Positions 49,856-58,363 of a stretch of 64,000 nucleotides of DNA are shown one piece after another. The stretch covers positions 1 to 64,000 of the forward strand of contig JAISEG010000002.1 in NCBI GenBank assembly GCA_031264245.1, read 5' to 3'. Both the position numbers and the translations under genes were made by a program. Source of the stretch: Oscillospiraceae bacterium (GTDB taxonomy: Bacteria > Bacillota > Clostridia > Oscillospirales > JAAYOS01). The stretch's first letter is position 1. The number at the start of each line of letters is the position of its first letter. The notes under the pieces are model-generated. The model made no database searches and was not told where the DNA came from. It worked only from the letters and a program-made list of their open reading frames with translations.

Positions 49856-51037
49856 CTATATATACTTGCCGCCGTCTATATTGGTGCAGTTTATGCTGCC
49901 GTTTTTGGCGGTGGCGTCCCCGGCGATGCCCTGACAGGTTATCGAGCCGCCCGCTTCGCAGCTGCCTTCGACGTCGCCCGCCGTGATGTTTCCGTTTGAG
50001 GACACGTCCCCCCCGACGTCGTTACATTCCACCTGCCCGCCCGCGTTCAGGTCGCCCTCGACGTCGCCGCATTTGACGCTGCCGGCGGCGTCCAAATCGC
50101 CACCAATATCGCCGCATTGCATACTGCCGCCCGCCGCCATGACGCTGCCTTCGACGTCGCCGCAGCCGAGATTGCCGTTTACGTTCACATTTCCCCCGAT
50201 GTTCTGGCAGTTCATGTCGCCGTAGCAGATGACATTTTGTATTTCGTCCTCGCAGTGGAGGGTGAACTGCCCGCCGGAATCCTGCTGCTTTACTATCCTT
50301 CTTCCGACGAAGGCCGCAACCCGCAGCGAGTTGTCGTCGTCCCACGGAAGCCAGTCAAAGCTCATTTTGATGCCTGGGTCGTACTTTTTTACGCCGGAGT
50401 TAAAGACGCTGGAAATTCCCTTGCCCACATCGCTGATAATATTTTCCACCGCAACCCCGATGTCGTTAAGATTCCTTGAGTTAAATTTGCTGTGGTACTG
50501 ATAGCCCCGCCGCGGGTCCTGAGCCTCGCCCGCCACATTGTTGCACTTTATACCGGTTCCGGCCTTCGCGCTGCCAAGTATGTCGCCTGTACAGCCTATA
50601 TGCGTCCCGGCGTGAGCGTCGCCGCCAATGGCGCCGCATGTGATCCCGGTGCCGCACTTGACGCTCCCTCCGACATTTCCGCTTACGCTCATGTGCAAGC
50701 CTGACGAGGCATTCCCCTTTACATCGCCGCATTCCAGATGTCCCCAGCAGTCGACCTCCTTGGCTTCCCCGTCCAGCTTTAATGTAAATACATCCCCTAA
50801 AATAAAGCCCTTTCTGCCAATTTCCTGACGCTTTATCAGCTTTTTGCCAACAAATGCAGCCACATGCAGCTTTCCGTCGTCCAGCCACGGAGTGTGTATG
50901 TCCTCCACATATATCCCGTCCGCCTCAAGGCTGTTGTCCAGAGCGTACAGAAGCCTTTCCCCTTCGTCAACACTTACGGTTCCGTCTCTGACAAGCTCCA
51001 GCACTTTACGCACATTGTCACTCATATTCGCGGTCAT
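49856..51037 (-). CDS. SHOCT-like and polymer-forming (YvlB/bactofilin-like) repeat protein
   Basis: 393 residues, soluble. N-terminal helical hairpin (NVRKVLELVRDGTVSVDEGERLLYAL) like the SHOCT-type domain of DUF2089/YvlB proteins. Then come two similar units (HVAAFVGKKLIKRQE and RVAAFVGRRIVKQQD), each followed by short repeats of the type C-G-D-V-x-G-N/D-x at 8-11 residue spacing, rich in Cys and Gly, consistent with a beta-helix. It may form a polymer or bind metal through the regularly spaced cysteines. Its partner gene with DUF2089 is directly upstream, separated by an inserted repeat. Confidence 0.65.
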   Translation of the reverse strand: MTANMSDNVRKVLELVRDGTVSVDEGERLLYALDNSLEADGIYVEDIHTPWLDDGKLHVAAFVGKKLIKRQEIGRKGFILGDVFTLKLDGEAKEVDCWGHLECGDVKGNASSGLHMSVSGNVGGSVKCGTGITCGAIGGDAHAGTHIGCTGDILGSAKAGTGIKCNNVAGEAQDPRRGYQYHSKFNSRNLNDIGVAVENIISDVGKGISSVFNSGVKKYDPGIKMSFDWLPWDDDNSLRVAAFVGRRIVKQQDSGGQFTLHCEDEIQNVICYGDMNCQNIGGNVNVNGNLGCGDVEGSVMAAGGSMQCGDIGGDLDAAGSVKCGDVEGDLNAGGQVECNDVGGDVSSNGNITAGDVEGSCEAGGSITCQGIAGDATAKNGSINCTNIDGGKYI

Positions 51038-51087
51038 CCTTTCTTGTAATAGCCTTAATTTGTATTAATAATTTGATATTAATTCAG

Positions 51088-51214
51088 CCTGTCGAAAAAG
51101 AACCATTTTTCGCGGGCGCGCAGTGTGCGCCCCTACACGACCCCCCAGAAACACAGCGTTTTTTGTAGGGGCGACCATTGGTCGTCCGCAATTTTCCGGC
51201 TTTTTGACACGCTG
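51088..51214. repeat. Second repeat family (GTAGGGGCG element), copy 2
   Basis: Reverse complement of the 36741-36848 element: CTGTCGAAAAAGAACC, GCGCCCCTACACGAC, AACACAGCGTTTTTTG, TAGGGGCGACCATTGG, and CTTTTTGACACGCTG. It lies between the repeat-protein gene and its DUF2089 partner. Confidence 0.75.
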
Positions 51215-51219
51215 ATTAA

Positions 51220-51597
51220 TCATTGCTTCTTTAACAGCTCCAGCGCTTCGTCCGCCGTCAGCTCGCCGTTTTTCAGCCTGTCAAGTATCCCGGTCTTTTT
51301 CTCCTCAGAATCGCCGGCGTCCTTTGGCGACTCGTACCCCATCGCGTCGATGATACGGTCAAGCTGCTTTTTCACAGTTGGGTATGAGAGGGAAAGCTCC
51401 GCCTGTACCTCCTTCAAATTGCCCGCGTTTTTAATAAATATCTCTAAAAATTTCAGATCCTCGGCGGGCAGCCGGAAAAAGGAGGGAAATGAGAAGCTCC
51501 CCTCTATCCGGGTGCCGCATTTTTCGCACTCAAGCGACCTTATGAATATCGTTCCGGGACAAACCGGGCAGCGGTCCGGCGCGGATGGTCGTACCAT
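51220..51597 (-). CDS. DUF2089 family protein
   Basis: 125 residues. An N-terminal zinc ribbon (CPVC ... CEKC) is followed by a helix-turn-helix (FLEIFIKNAGNLKEVQAELSLSYPTVKKQLDRII) and a C-terminal SHOCT-like hairpin (ILDRLKNGELTADEALELLKK) very similar to the N-terminus of the neighbouring repeat protein. Probably a DNA-binding regulator of the pair. ATG 51597 follows GGAGGAG. Confidence 0.8.
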   Translation of the reverse strand: MVRPSAPDRCPVCPGTIFIRSLECEKCGTRIEGSFSFPSFFRLPAEDLKFLEIFIKNAGNLKEVQAELSLSYPTVKKQLDRIIDAMGYESPKDAGDSEEKKTGILDRLKNGELTADEALELLKKQ

Positions 51598-51649
51598 TGT
51601 ATCACTCCTCCTGTTTTTTCGGGTTTGCGGGAAGTCTGCCATTTGGTAT

Positions 51650-51985
51650 TAAATACATTTTGATAGTAGCATTAAAATTTAATATTGTCAACAATAATTT
51701 TAAAATTATTTAGTTTATTTTAAAATTATTCAAATTACCACCAACGCAAATATAAATTCGCCAAATACGGGGGGTGTAATCGCTGTGTTTCAAATTTTTC
51801 CTTTAAAACATAAACACATTCCATACCCTCAGCATAATCTGAAATGCAAGGCATTTTTTGATATATTGCTCCCCCTGCCGGGTGAGCGATAATACCCACT
51901 ACGGCAATTCGCTTGCCGAAAAAGCGAAGGTCCGTTATCTGCTTAGGTCTACTGGAACAGCAGAAACGAGATATGGAGAAAAAAT
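51650..51985 (+). other. Intergenic region with a possible structured leader
   Basis: AT-rich to about 51860, then a GC-richer, hairpin-forming leader before the ATPase gene. Stems: GGGT-GAGCGATAAT-ACCC, TTCGCTT-GCCGAAA-AAGCGAA, and CTGCT ... AGCAG. No known riboswitch consensus was recognised. No gene is seen. Confidence 0.4.
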
Positions 51986-53086
51986 ATGCAAAACATATCT
52001 TACAGCTTTTTTCTGGGGGCTAATTCTGCTGCCGGATTTTCGTCTCTATACGATTATCTAATAGATTTAGAGACCGCAAATGACGTCTTTGTGATAAAGG
52101 GCGGTCCGGGCAGCGGAAAATCATCTTTTATGAAAAGGGCGGCAAGCGCTCTCATCGAGCTTGGAGCCGTGACGGAGTATATCCCGTGCTCCTCCGACCC
52201 GGATTCATTGGATGGTATAGTATTCCCCGAGCTAAAGGTCGCATTTGTCGACGGCACATCACCGCACGTAGTCGAGCCCAAGTTCCCTTACATAACCGAC
52301 AGATACCTGCACACGGGAATACACTGTGACCCGGAAAAGCTCACCGGCGTGAAGAAGGAGATAAAACGCGCCTTTGCGGCGTACCGCGGCTGTTACCCGA
52401 ACGCCTACAGATGTACAAACGCGGCAAAGCTCATAGGAGATGAAATGTTTGGAACCGTCATCTCGTCCGGCGCGATAGAAAAGACCCTGCGGCGCACAAA
52501 GGGCGTCATAAAGCGTGAGATACCAAAGCTCGCCGCCGCCGCCAGTGAGAAAAAGCGCTTCCTCTCAGCCATCAGCCCGAAGGGTCTCGTCTTTTTGAAC
52601 GACACTGTAAACACGCTGTGCCGCAAGGTTTATGAGCTTGCAGATACCTACGGCCTCTCTCATTTTATGCTGTGCAGGATAAAGGACGCCGCCCTCGAAG
52701 CGGGACACACCATCTACAGCTGCTACAGTCCGTTGAACCCTGAAAAGCTGGAGCATATCCTCATACCCGCCCTCTCTCTCGGATTTGTTACGTCGAACAA
52801 TATCACAAAGTACGAAGGCACACCCTACCGCCGCATAAGGCTGGACGCATACCTGGACCCCGACGTCCTGATACGCAACAAGCAGCGCCTGAAGTTTATG
52901 AAAAAGACAAAGCTCGCCCTTCTGGACGAAGCCGTCAACGACCTGAAGGAAGCGAAGCTGAGCCATGATTCGCTGGAAAAGCTGTATAATCCCGCCATAG
53001 ACTTTGACGGGCTGTACGCCAGCGCGGATGAAATGAGCAAAAGCCTTCTGAAAAAATACGGGCAGACGTTGACAGTTGACAGTTGA
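51986..53086 (+). CDS. P-loop ATPase of unknown function
   Basis: 366-residue soluble protein with Walker A GGPGSGKSSFMKRA near residue 38 and the N-terminus SYSFFLGANSAAGFSSLYDYL. It resembles the clostridial PRK06851-type family of uncharacterised P-loop proteins of similar length (two P-loop-like halves; only the first Walker A is clear here). The role is unknown. GGAG precedes the start. The final residues LTVDS and the TGA stop are encoded by heptad array O. Confidence 0.75.
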   Translation: MQNISYSFFLGANSAAGFSSLYDYLIDLETANDVFVIKGGPGSGKSSFMKRAASALIELGAVTEYIPCSSDPDSLDGIVFPELKVAFVDGTSPHVVEPKFPYITDRYLHTGIHCDPEKLTGVKKEIKRAFAAYRGCYPNAYRCTNAAKLIGDEMFGTVISSGAIEKTLRRTKGVIKREIPKLAAAASEKKRFLSAISPKGLVFLNDTVNTLCRKVYELADTYGLSHFMLCRIKDAALEAGHTIYSCYSPLNPEKLEHILIPALSLGFVTSNNITKYEGTPYRRIRLDAYLDPDVLIRNKQRLKFMKKTKLALLDEAVNDLKEAKLSHDSLEKLYNPAIDFDGLYASADEMSKSLLKKYGQTLTVDS

Positions 53087-53160
53087 CAGTGGACAGTTGA
53101 CAGTTGACAATTGGGGGACGCGTCAGTTGACAATTGACAGTTGACAGTGGACAGTTGGAG
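53073..53160. repeat. Heptad array O
   Basis: TTGACAG units beginning at 53073 inside the ATPase gene and continuing to GGACAGTTGG, followed by an inverted core that runs to 53189. Confidence 0.9.
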
Positions 53161-53188
53161 ATGGAGAACGGGTGGGGAGACGATTGCT

Positions 53189-53221
53189 TGTAGGGGCGCG
53201 GTAAAACACCGCGCCCCTACA
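53189..53221. terminator. Palindromic GTAGGGGCG hairpin
   Basis: TGTAGGGGCGCGGT - AAAAC - ACCGCGCCCCTACA, the core palindrome of array O expanded by an AAAAC loop. Confidence 0.7.
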
Positions 53222-53247
53222 ATACCACACCGAAAGCATCATACATT

Positions 53248-53287
53248 AAAGCCTAACGGACGCGCGTGCGCGTGTCCGTTAGGCTTT
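53248..53287. terminator. Terminator between ATPase and ispH-rpsA
   Basis: AAAGCCTAACGGAC ... GTCCGTTAGGCTTTT with a GCGCGTGCGCGT loop and a T-run in the plus direction. Confidence 0.75.
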
Positions 53288-53323
53288 TGTAATCGCAGCT
53301 ATTTTCATTAGCGAAGCGTTCCC

Positions 53324-53372
53324 CAACTGTCAACTGTCCATTGTCAACTGTCAACTGTCCATTGACGCGTCA
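53324..53372. repeat. Heptad array P at the end of ispH-rpsA
   Basis: CAACTGTC/CCATTGTC units ending in TTGACGCGTCA; the TCA at its edge forms the TGA stop of ispH-rpsA. Confidence 0.85.
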
Positions 53373-55571
53373 GTCGTCCTTCAGCGAATCGTCGATTTCG
53401 AGGCTGCCCTCTTCGCTCACCGCGACGATGGTGTCCGGAGCGTCGGCGTCCTGAGTTTTTTCATCGGCGACCTGTTCTATAAGCGCGCGTATGCTGAGCC
53501 AAACCTTCTGCTTTTCGTTGTCGATGCTTGTTATTTTGCAGTCGACAACCTGCCCCTCCGAAAGGGCGTCGCCGGGCTTGCCGATACGCTTGTCGGAGAT
53601 TTGGGAGATATGGATAAGTCCGTCAACGCCGGGAATCACCTCCGCAAACGCGCCGAACGGCATAAGCTTGACCACCTTTGCCTTGATAATATCCTGCTCG
53701 TTAAAGCCCTCGGTAAACCGTGCCCATGGGTTGTCAGCCGGGTTTCTTATCCCCAGCGAAATCTTTTTCTTCTCCGGGTCGAACGAGATGACATAGACCT
53801 CGACCTCGTCGCCGACCTTGCACACCTCGGACGGGTGCTTCACCCTTTGCCAGGACAGCTCGGAGATGTGCGCCATTCCGTCCACCCCGCCGATATCGAC
53901 AAATACGCCGTAGCTTGTCATCGACTTCACAACGCCACCAAACTTCATTCCGACCTCGATGACGTCCCACACCTTGGCGGCCCTTTCGCGGTTCAGCTCA
54001 TTGTCCACCAGCCGGATAGAACCGACGACACGGCGGCGCGCGCGGTTGACCTCGGTAATTTTAAGCTTTACCTTCTTCTTAAGCAGCGCCGAAAGCTCGC
54101 CGTCCTTGGGTACGCCGGTCTGGGACGAAGGGATAAATACCCTCACTCCCTTGACCACCGCAACGACCCCGCCCTTGTTATCCTCAATTACGGTGCCCTC
54201 CATGGTGGCCTTGTTTTCGCAGGCTTCCTCGACGTTTTCCCAGCCGTTGACCGTGTCAAGACGCTTTTTGGAAAGCATGGCCGTGCCTTCCACATCGTTG
54301 ACCCGAACGACAAAAGCCTCGATTTCGTCTCCTACCTTATATATATCCTCCGCTTTAACAGTGGCGTCCTCGCTTATCTCGGTCATGGGTATGTACCCCG
54401 CGTGCTTTGTACCCAAGTCGAGATATATTTCGCCCGTGGAAAAGCCGGTTATGATACCCGTAACCTTTTCGCCTGTTGTCAGCGTCTTGAAGGATTGGTC
54501 GAGAAGCTCTTCAAAGGACAGCTCCCTCTCCTCGGTCTCGGATTCCGGGGACTCTGTCCGGGCAGCCGGGTCCGCGGTCTCCCCGCCCGTCCCGTTCGTT
54601 GCGGCGTCGCCGTTTTCAATGAACTCCGGGTTTGATTCCGCGACAGTCGAAGCTGAATCAAAATCCTCTCTGATATCCGTCCGCTCCTCGGCGGGCGAGA
54701 GTTCATTATTTAAGTCTTTTAATTCGTCATTCATCTTCTTCATGACCTCCTCAATGATCCTCTTCGGTGTGGACGCTCCGGCGGTTATTCCAACTGTCAG
54801 GTAGGAATTTTTAAGCTGTAGAAGCTCCTCCGGAATGTCGTTTGCGTCTTCGGCAAGCGCCGCAATGCCGCATATCTCCAAGCACAGCTCATAGAGTCTG
54901 CGGGTGTTGGCGCTCTGCCTGTCTCCGATAACGATGACCGCGTCACAAACCTCAGCAAGTTTTGCGCTCTCCTCTTGCCTCAAAGAGGTAGCACTACATA
55001 TTGTACCAAAGGTTTTGAAATTTGTACACTGTTTTTTTACTGTTTTACAGGTATTTTCCCAAATATTCAAATCCATGGTGGTCTGGGACATCAAGGAAAT
55101 CGGAAGATTTTTGTTGTTTTCGTCAGCATTTAACCACTTTTCAAGCCCTTTGTCGTCCTTAAAGACCAAATATCTGTCACATCTTGTACAAATCGCCTTT
55201 ATTTCAGTGTGCGCCCCATCGCCTATTATTATTACCAGTCTGCCCGCCGAAGATTCCTCCCGGGCAATCGTGTGTATCCTTTTTACAAAGGGGCAGGTCG
55301 CGTCCACAAAATCCATCCCCCGCCGCTCCAGCTCGTCGTACACCTCTTTCGCCGCGCCGTGTGAGCAGATGACCGCCGTCGCTCCGTCCTCCAGCTCGCC
55401 GACACTGCCGGCCATCCCGATTCCGTCCTTTTCCAGCGACCTTATGACATTTTTGTTGTGTATTATCGGACCGATGGTTTTGGCGTTTTTCCCCTTAAGC
55501 CCGGCCGCAAGCTCCACAGCCCTGTTTACGCCAAAGCAAAATCCGGCGTTTTCAGCTAAAATCAGCTTCAT
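53370..55571 (-). CDS. ispH: IspH (HMBPP reductase)-ribosomal protein S1 fusion
   Basis: 733 residues. Residues 1-285 are IspH, the last enzyme of the MEP isoprenoid pathway: the iron-sulfur cysteines are in NAGFCFGVNRAV (Cys12), DATCPFVKRIH and GTICSATSLRQEE. After an acidic linker (about 290-360) come four S1 RNA-binding domains (for example FSTGEIYLDLGTKHAGYIPMTEI and SYGVFVDIGGVDGMAHISELSW), which resemble ribosomal protein S1. This fusion is known in clostridia. It overlaps plsC by 4 bp (ATGA). Its stop codon lies on the edge of heptad array P. Confidence 0.93.
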   Translation of the reverse strand: MKLILAENAGFCFGVNRAVELAAGLKGKNAKTIGPIIHNKNVIRSLEKDGIGMAGSVGELEDGATAVICSHGAAKEVYDELERRGMDFVDATCPFVKRIHTIAREESSAGRLVIIIGDGAHTEIKAICTRCDRYLVFKDDKGLEKWLNADENNKNLPISLMSQTTMDLNIWENTCKTVKKQCTNFKTFGTICSATSLRQEESAKLAEVCDAVIVIGDRQSANTRRLYELCLEICGIAALAEDANDIPEELLQLKNSYLTVGITAGASTPKRIIEEVMKKMNDELKDLNNELSPAEERTDIREDFDSASTVAESNPEFIENGDAATNGTGGETADPAARTESPESETEERELSFEELLDQSFKTLTTGEKVTGIITGFSTGEIYLDLGTKHAGYIPMTEISEDATVKAEDIYKVGDEIEAFVVRVNDVEGTAMLSKKRLDTVNGWENVEEACENKATMEGTVIEDNKGGVVAVVKGVRVFIPSSQTGVPKDGELSALLKKKVKLKITEVNRARRRVVGSIRLVDNELNRERAAKVWDVIEVGMKFGGVVKSMTSYGVFVDIGGVDGMAHISELSWQRVKHPSEVCKVGDEVEVYVISFDPEKKKISLGIRNPADNPWARFTEGFNEQDIIKAKVVKLMPFGAFAEVIPGVDGLIHISQISDKRIGKPGDALSEGQVVDCKITSIDNEKQKVWLSIRALIEQVADEKTQDADAPDTIVAVSEEGSLEIDDSLKDD

Positions 55572-56170
55572 CGCGCGCCATTTCCCAGTTCAAATATTTT
55601 TCCCATCATCTCATCCGCTATCCTTCTGTACGCCTCGGAGGTGGACAAGCTCTTGTCCTTTACCGGGTAATACGGCTCCCCGAAAATGACGTCCACCCTC
55701 TTAAAGCTGAACATCGGCTTTCTGCACGACGTTATGTAAACCGGAACTATCGGCGCGCCGCTCTTCACAGCCATGAGGGCGACCCCGGTCTTTGCCTGCG
55801 AGCCGTCGGCGTTATCCACCCTTGTCCCCTCGGGGAATATTATGAACTTATCCCCGTTTTCCAGTCCTTCTATGGTCTTTTTTATCGCGCCCATGTCCGA
55901 TCTGCCCCTGTCGATGAACACGGTGAAGGGTTTGATTAAAAATCCCAGCGCGGGCACTCGGGAAAGCTCTATTTTCGCCATGACCTTCGTGTTTTCGTAC
56001 GCCTTCCTTTTCATCGCCAGTATCATCATCACAGGGTCGAGCATGGAGGTGTGGTTCGCGCAGAGAATACACCTGCCGTCAGGTATGTTCCCGCTCCCGG
56101 CGGATTTTATCCTGAAGGTTATCCTGAATATCCACGCGATAAAAATGATGTAAAATTTAAGCAACGACAT
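55568..56170 (-). CDS. plsC: 1-acyl-sn-glycerol-3-phosphate acyltransferase
   Basis: Makes phosphatidic acid in membrane phospholipid synthesis. 200 residues, with one N-terminal hydrophobic segment (FYIIFIAWIFRITF), the catalytic HTSMLD (HxxxxD), the FPEGTR motif and the downstream PVYITSCRKP. It is followed by ispH-rpsA with a 4-bp overlap and preceded by cmk, the standard clostridial order. Confidence 0.93.
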   Translation of the reverse strand: MSLLKFYIIFIAWIFRITFRIKSAGSGNIPDGRCILCANHTSMLDPVMMILAMKRKAYENTKVMAKIELSRVPALGFLIKPFTVFIDRGRSDMGAIKKTIEGLENGDKFIIFPEGTRVDNADGSQAKTGVALMAVKSGAPIVPVYITSCRKPMFSFKRVDVIFGEPYYPVKDKSLSTSEAYRRIADEMMGKIFELGNGAR

Positions 56171-56275
56171 AGCTTCTCCAAAACCTCCGGGGAAATTTAG
56201 TAGTTATTGCGTTTTGTAAAATTCAGATGGTAGAGCAGGGATGAAACACCCGCCCCTGCGGGTGTTTTCCGTACA

Positions 56276-56983
56276 CTAATTATTAACCCCAAACGGCGCG
56301 GTTCCGTGCTTTTTAACAAGCCCGTCGTATATCACACGGGTTATCGCCTCGACGCTCGCCTCAAATTCGTTTCCCGTTGTGTCCACGGTGACCGCGTCGT
56401 CCGCCGCCATCAACGGCGCGGCGGCGCGTCCCGAGTCGTTTTTGTCCCGCCATCGCAGATCGGTCAAAACCTCGTCATACGTGACCTTCCCGCCCTTGCC
56501 CGCCAGCTCTTCATATCTGCGGCGGGCGCGTTCCTCATCCGAGGCGGTGAGGAATATCTTTACGTCGGCGTCCGGAAGTATCACCGTGCCGATGTCCCGC
56601 CCGTCCATAAGCACGCTTTCGCGGCTTGCCAAATCCCGTTGAAGCTGTAAAAGCGCCGCCCTTACCTGAGGTATTTTGGACACGTTGGAGGCGTACACCG
56701 AGGCCTCCGGCGTGCGTATCTCCCCGCTCACGTCCTCGCCGTTCAATATTATGCGCTGACCGCCGGCGTCATGCGAAATAGTCACCTTTATCTCGTCAAG
56801 CAGCCCGATTATCGCGGCGGCGTCCTCCGAGCTCACGCCTTTTCTCCGCACGTACAGCCCCACAGCCCGGTACATAGCCCCCGTGTCCACATAGACACAG
56901 CCGATCCGCTTTGCCACCTCCGCCGAGATAGTGCTCTTCCCCGCGCCGGTGGGTCCGTCTATCGCCACCTTGAAATTATACAT
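56276..56983 (-). CDS. cmk: Cytidylate kinase
   Basis: Phosphorylates CMP and dCMP. 235 residues, with P-loop GPTGAGKSTI, the DTGAMYRAVGLYV substrate motif, the MDGRDIGTVILPDADVKIFLTA segment and the RRRYEEL lid. No obvious fusion. Located upstream of plsC. Confidence 0.93.
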   Translation of the reverse strand: MYNFKVAIDGPTGAGKSTISAEVAKRIGCVYVDTGAMYRAVGLYVRRKGVSSEDAAAIIGLLDEIKVTISHDAGGQRIILNGEDVSGEIRTPEASVYASNVSKIPQVRAALLQLQRDLASRESVLMDGRDIGTVILPDADVKIFLTASDEERARRRYEELAGKGGKVTYDEVLTDLRWRDKNDSGRAAAPLMAADDAVTVDTTGNEFEASVEAITRVIYDGLVKKHGTAPFGVNN

Positions 56984-57015
56984 ATCCGTTCCCCCATTGT
57001 AATATTAACCGCATA

Positions 57016-58293
57016 TTAACCGTTCAGCACGCTCATGCCCGCGGCGTAGGCTGTCGACCAGGCTATCTGCAAGTTGAACCCGCCTGTGTACGCGTCCGCG
57101 TCTATAATCTCCCCGGCAAAGTATAAGCCTTTACAGAGCTTGGACTCCATGGTTTTCGGGTTTATCCCGGACAGCTCCACCCCTCCCGAGGTTACCACCG
57201 CCTCCTCCACGGGACGAAGCCCGGACAGCTCTATCCTGAAATCCTTGATAACATCGGCGAGCCGCCGCCGTTCCTCCCGCGTGACCGAGTTTACCTGCCT
57301 GCCCTTTATCCCCGCGCGTTCGGCGGCTATAGCCTGCATTGCCGCCGGAAGCAGCTTTGCAAGCCCGTTTTCCACAGTCCTGTTCTTGAACTCCTCAAAG
57401 TCGCGCAGCAGCCGGGCGTCCAGCTTTTTTTCGTCCAGCGCGGGCTTCAAATCTATGGACACGAAGTACCCGCGCGTCCCGAAGTCCCGCAGGTGCGCGC
57501 TCATACTCAGTATGCAGGGACCGCTCAGCCCGTAATGGGTAAACAGCGCCTCACCGAAATCCTCAAACACAGCCTTGCCCCCGCCCTCATGCGAAAAGGC
57601 TTTAACCTTTACATTCTTGAGCGCAAGCCCCTGCATCCTGCCGCAGTCCGGGTCCTCCGACTCAAGCCCGGTTATCGACCCTCTCAGCGGCGTAACAGTA
57701 TGTCCCAGCGCCTCGGCAAGCCTGTAGCCGTCCCCGGTGGAGCCTGTCAGCGGATAGGACCTCCCGCCGGTGCAAAGTATGCAAGCTTTACACGAAATGA
57801 CCGCTCCGTCCTCAAGCCGCACCCCCGTGACCTCCGAGTTATCACTCAAAATTTCAACCGCCCTGCCCTGTATGACCTTTACCCCCGCCTGCCGCATGAG
57901 CCTTCTCAGCGTCTCCACCACATCCCGCGCCTTGTCCGACTCGGGGAACACCCTGTTCCCCCGTTCGACCTTGAGCCTCAGCCCGTTTTCCTCAAAAAAG
58001 CGCATGGTGTCCGCCGGGGAAAACGCCATGAGGCAGCTGTATAAAAATTTTCCGCCGCCCGGCGTGTTCTTTATCACATCCTCGGGCGGGCAGCTGTTGC
58101 AGACGTTGCACCTGCCCTTGCCGGTTATGCCCAGCTTCTTGCCGGTAAAGCCGTTTCGTTCCAGCACTGCGCAGACAAGCCCGCGCCGCCCGGCGGTCAC
58201 GGCGGCCATCATACCCGCCGCGCCACCGCCGACAATTAAGACATCAATGTTTCTTTGTATTACTTGTTTTGAATAATTCATAATAATTTTCAT
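57016..58293 (-). CDS. HI0933/BaiN-type flavoprotein
   Basis: 425-residue FAD-dependent oxidoreductase-like protein. FAD-binding GGGAAGMMAAVTAG near the N-terminus, the family motif GKKLGITGKGRCNVCNSC, CTGGRSYPLTGSTGDGYRLAEALGH, and the C-terminal VTSGGVELSGINPKTMESKLCKGLYFAGEIIDADAYTGGFNLQIAWSTAYAAG (quoted by key parts). The natural reaction is unclear in most members. It lies in the conserved cmk-plsC cluster. The start may instead be the ATG 12 bp downstream. Confidence 0.85.
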   Translation of the reverse strand: MKIIMNYSKQVIQRNIDVLIVGGGAAGMMAAVTAGRRGLVCAVLERNGFTGKKLGITGKGRCNVCNSCPPEDVIKNTPGGGKFLYSCLMAFSPADTMRFFEENGLRLKVERGNRVFPESDKARDVVETLRRLMRQAGVKVIQGRAVEILSDNSEVTGVRLEDGAVISCKACILCTGGRSYPLTGSTGDGYRLAEALGHTVTPLRGSITGLESEDPDCGRMQGLALKNVKVKAFSHEGGGKAVFEDFGEALFTHYGLSGPCILSMSAHLRDFGTRGYFVSIDLKPALDEKKLDARLLRDFEEFKNRTVENGLAKLLPAAMQAIAAERAGIKGRQVNSVTREERRRLADVIKDFRIELSGLRPVEEAVVTSGGVELSGINPKTMESKLCKGLYFAGEIIDADAYTGGFNLQIAWSTAYAAGMSVLNG

Positions 58294-58363
58294 TCCATAG
58301 AGTAGAGGCGGTGGCGCTGCGCCTGCCTATAATAACAATATCTTTATTCATATAATTTTTTCA

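Noticed and set aside
51860-51985. Known riboswitch (glycine, THF, ZTP, SAM classes considered)
   Set aside because: None of their conserved core sequences is recognisable; kept only as a possible structured leader.
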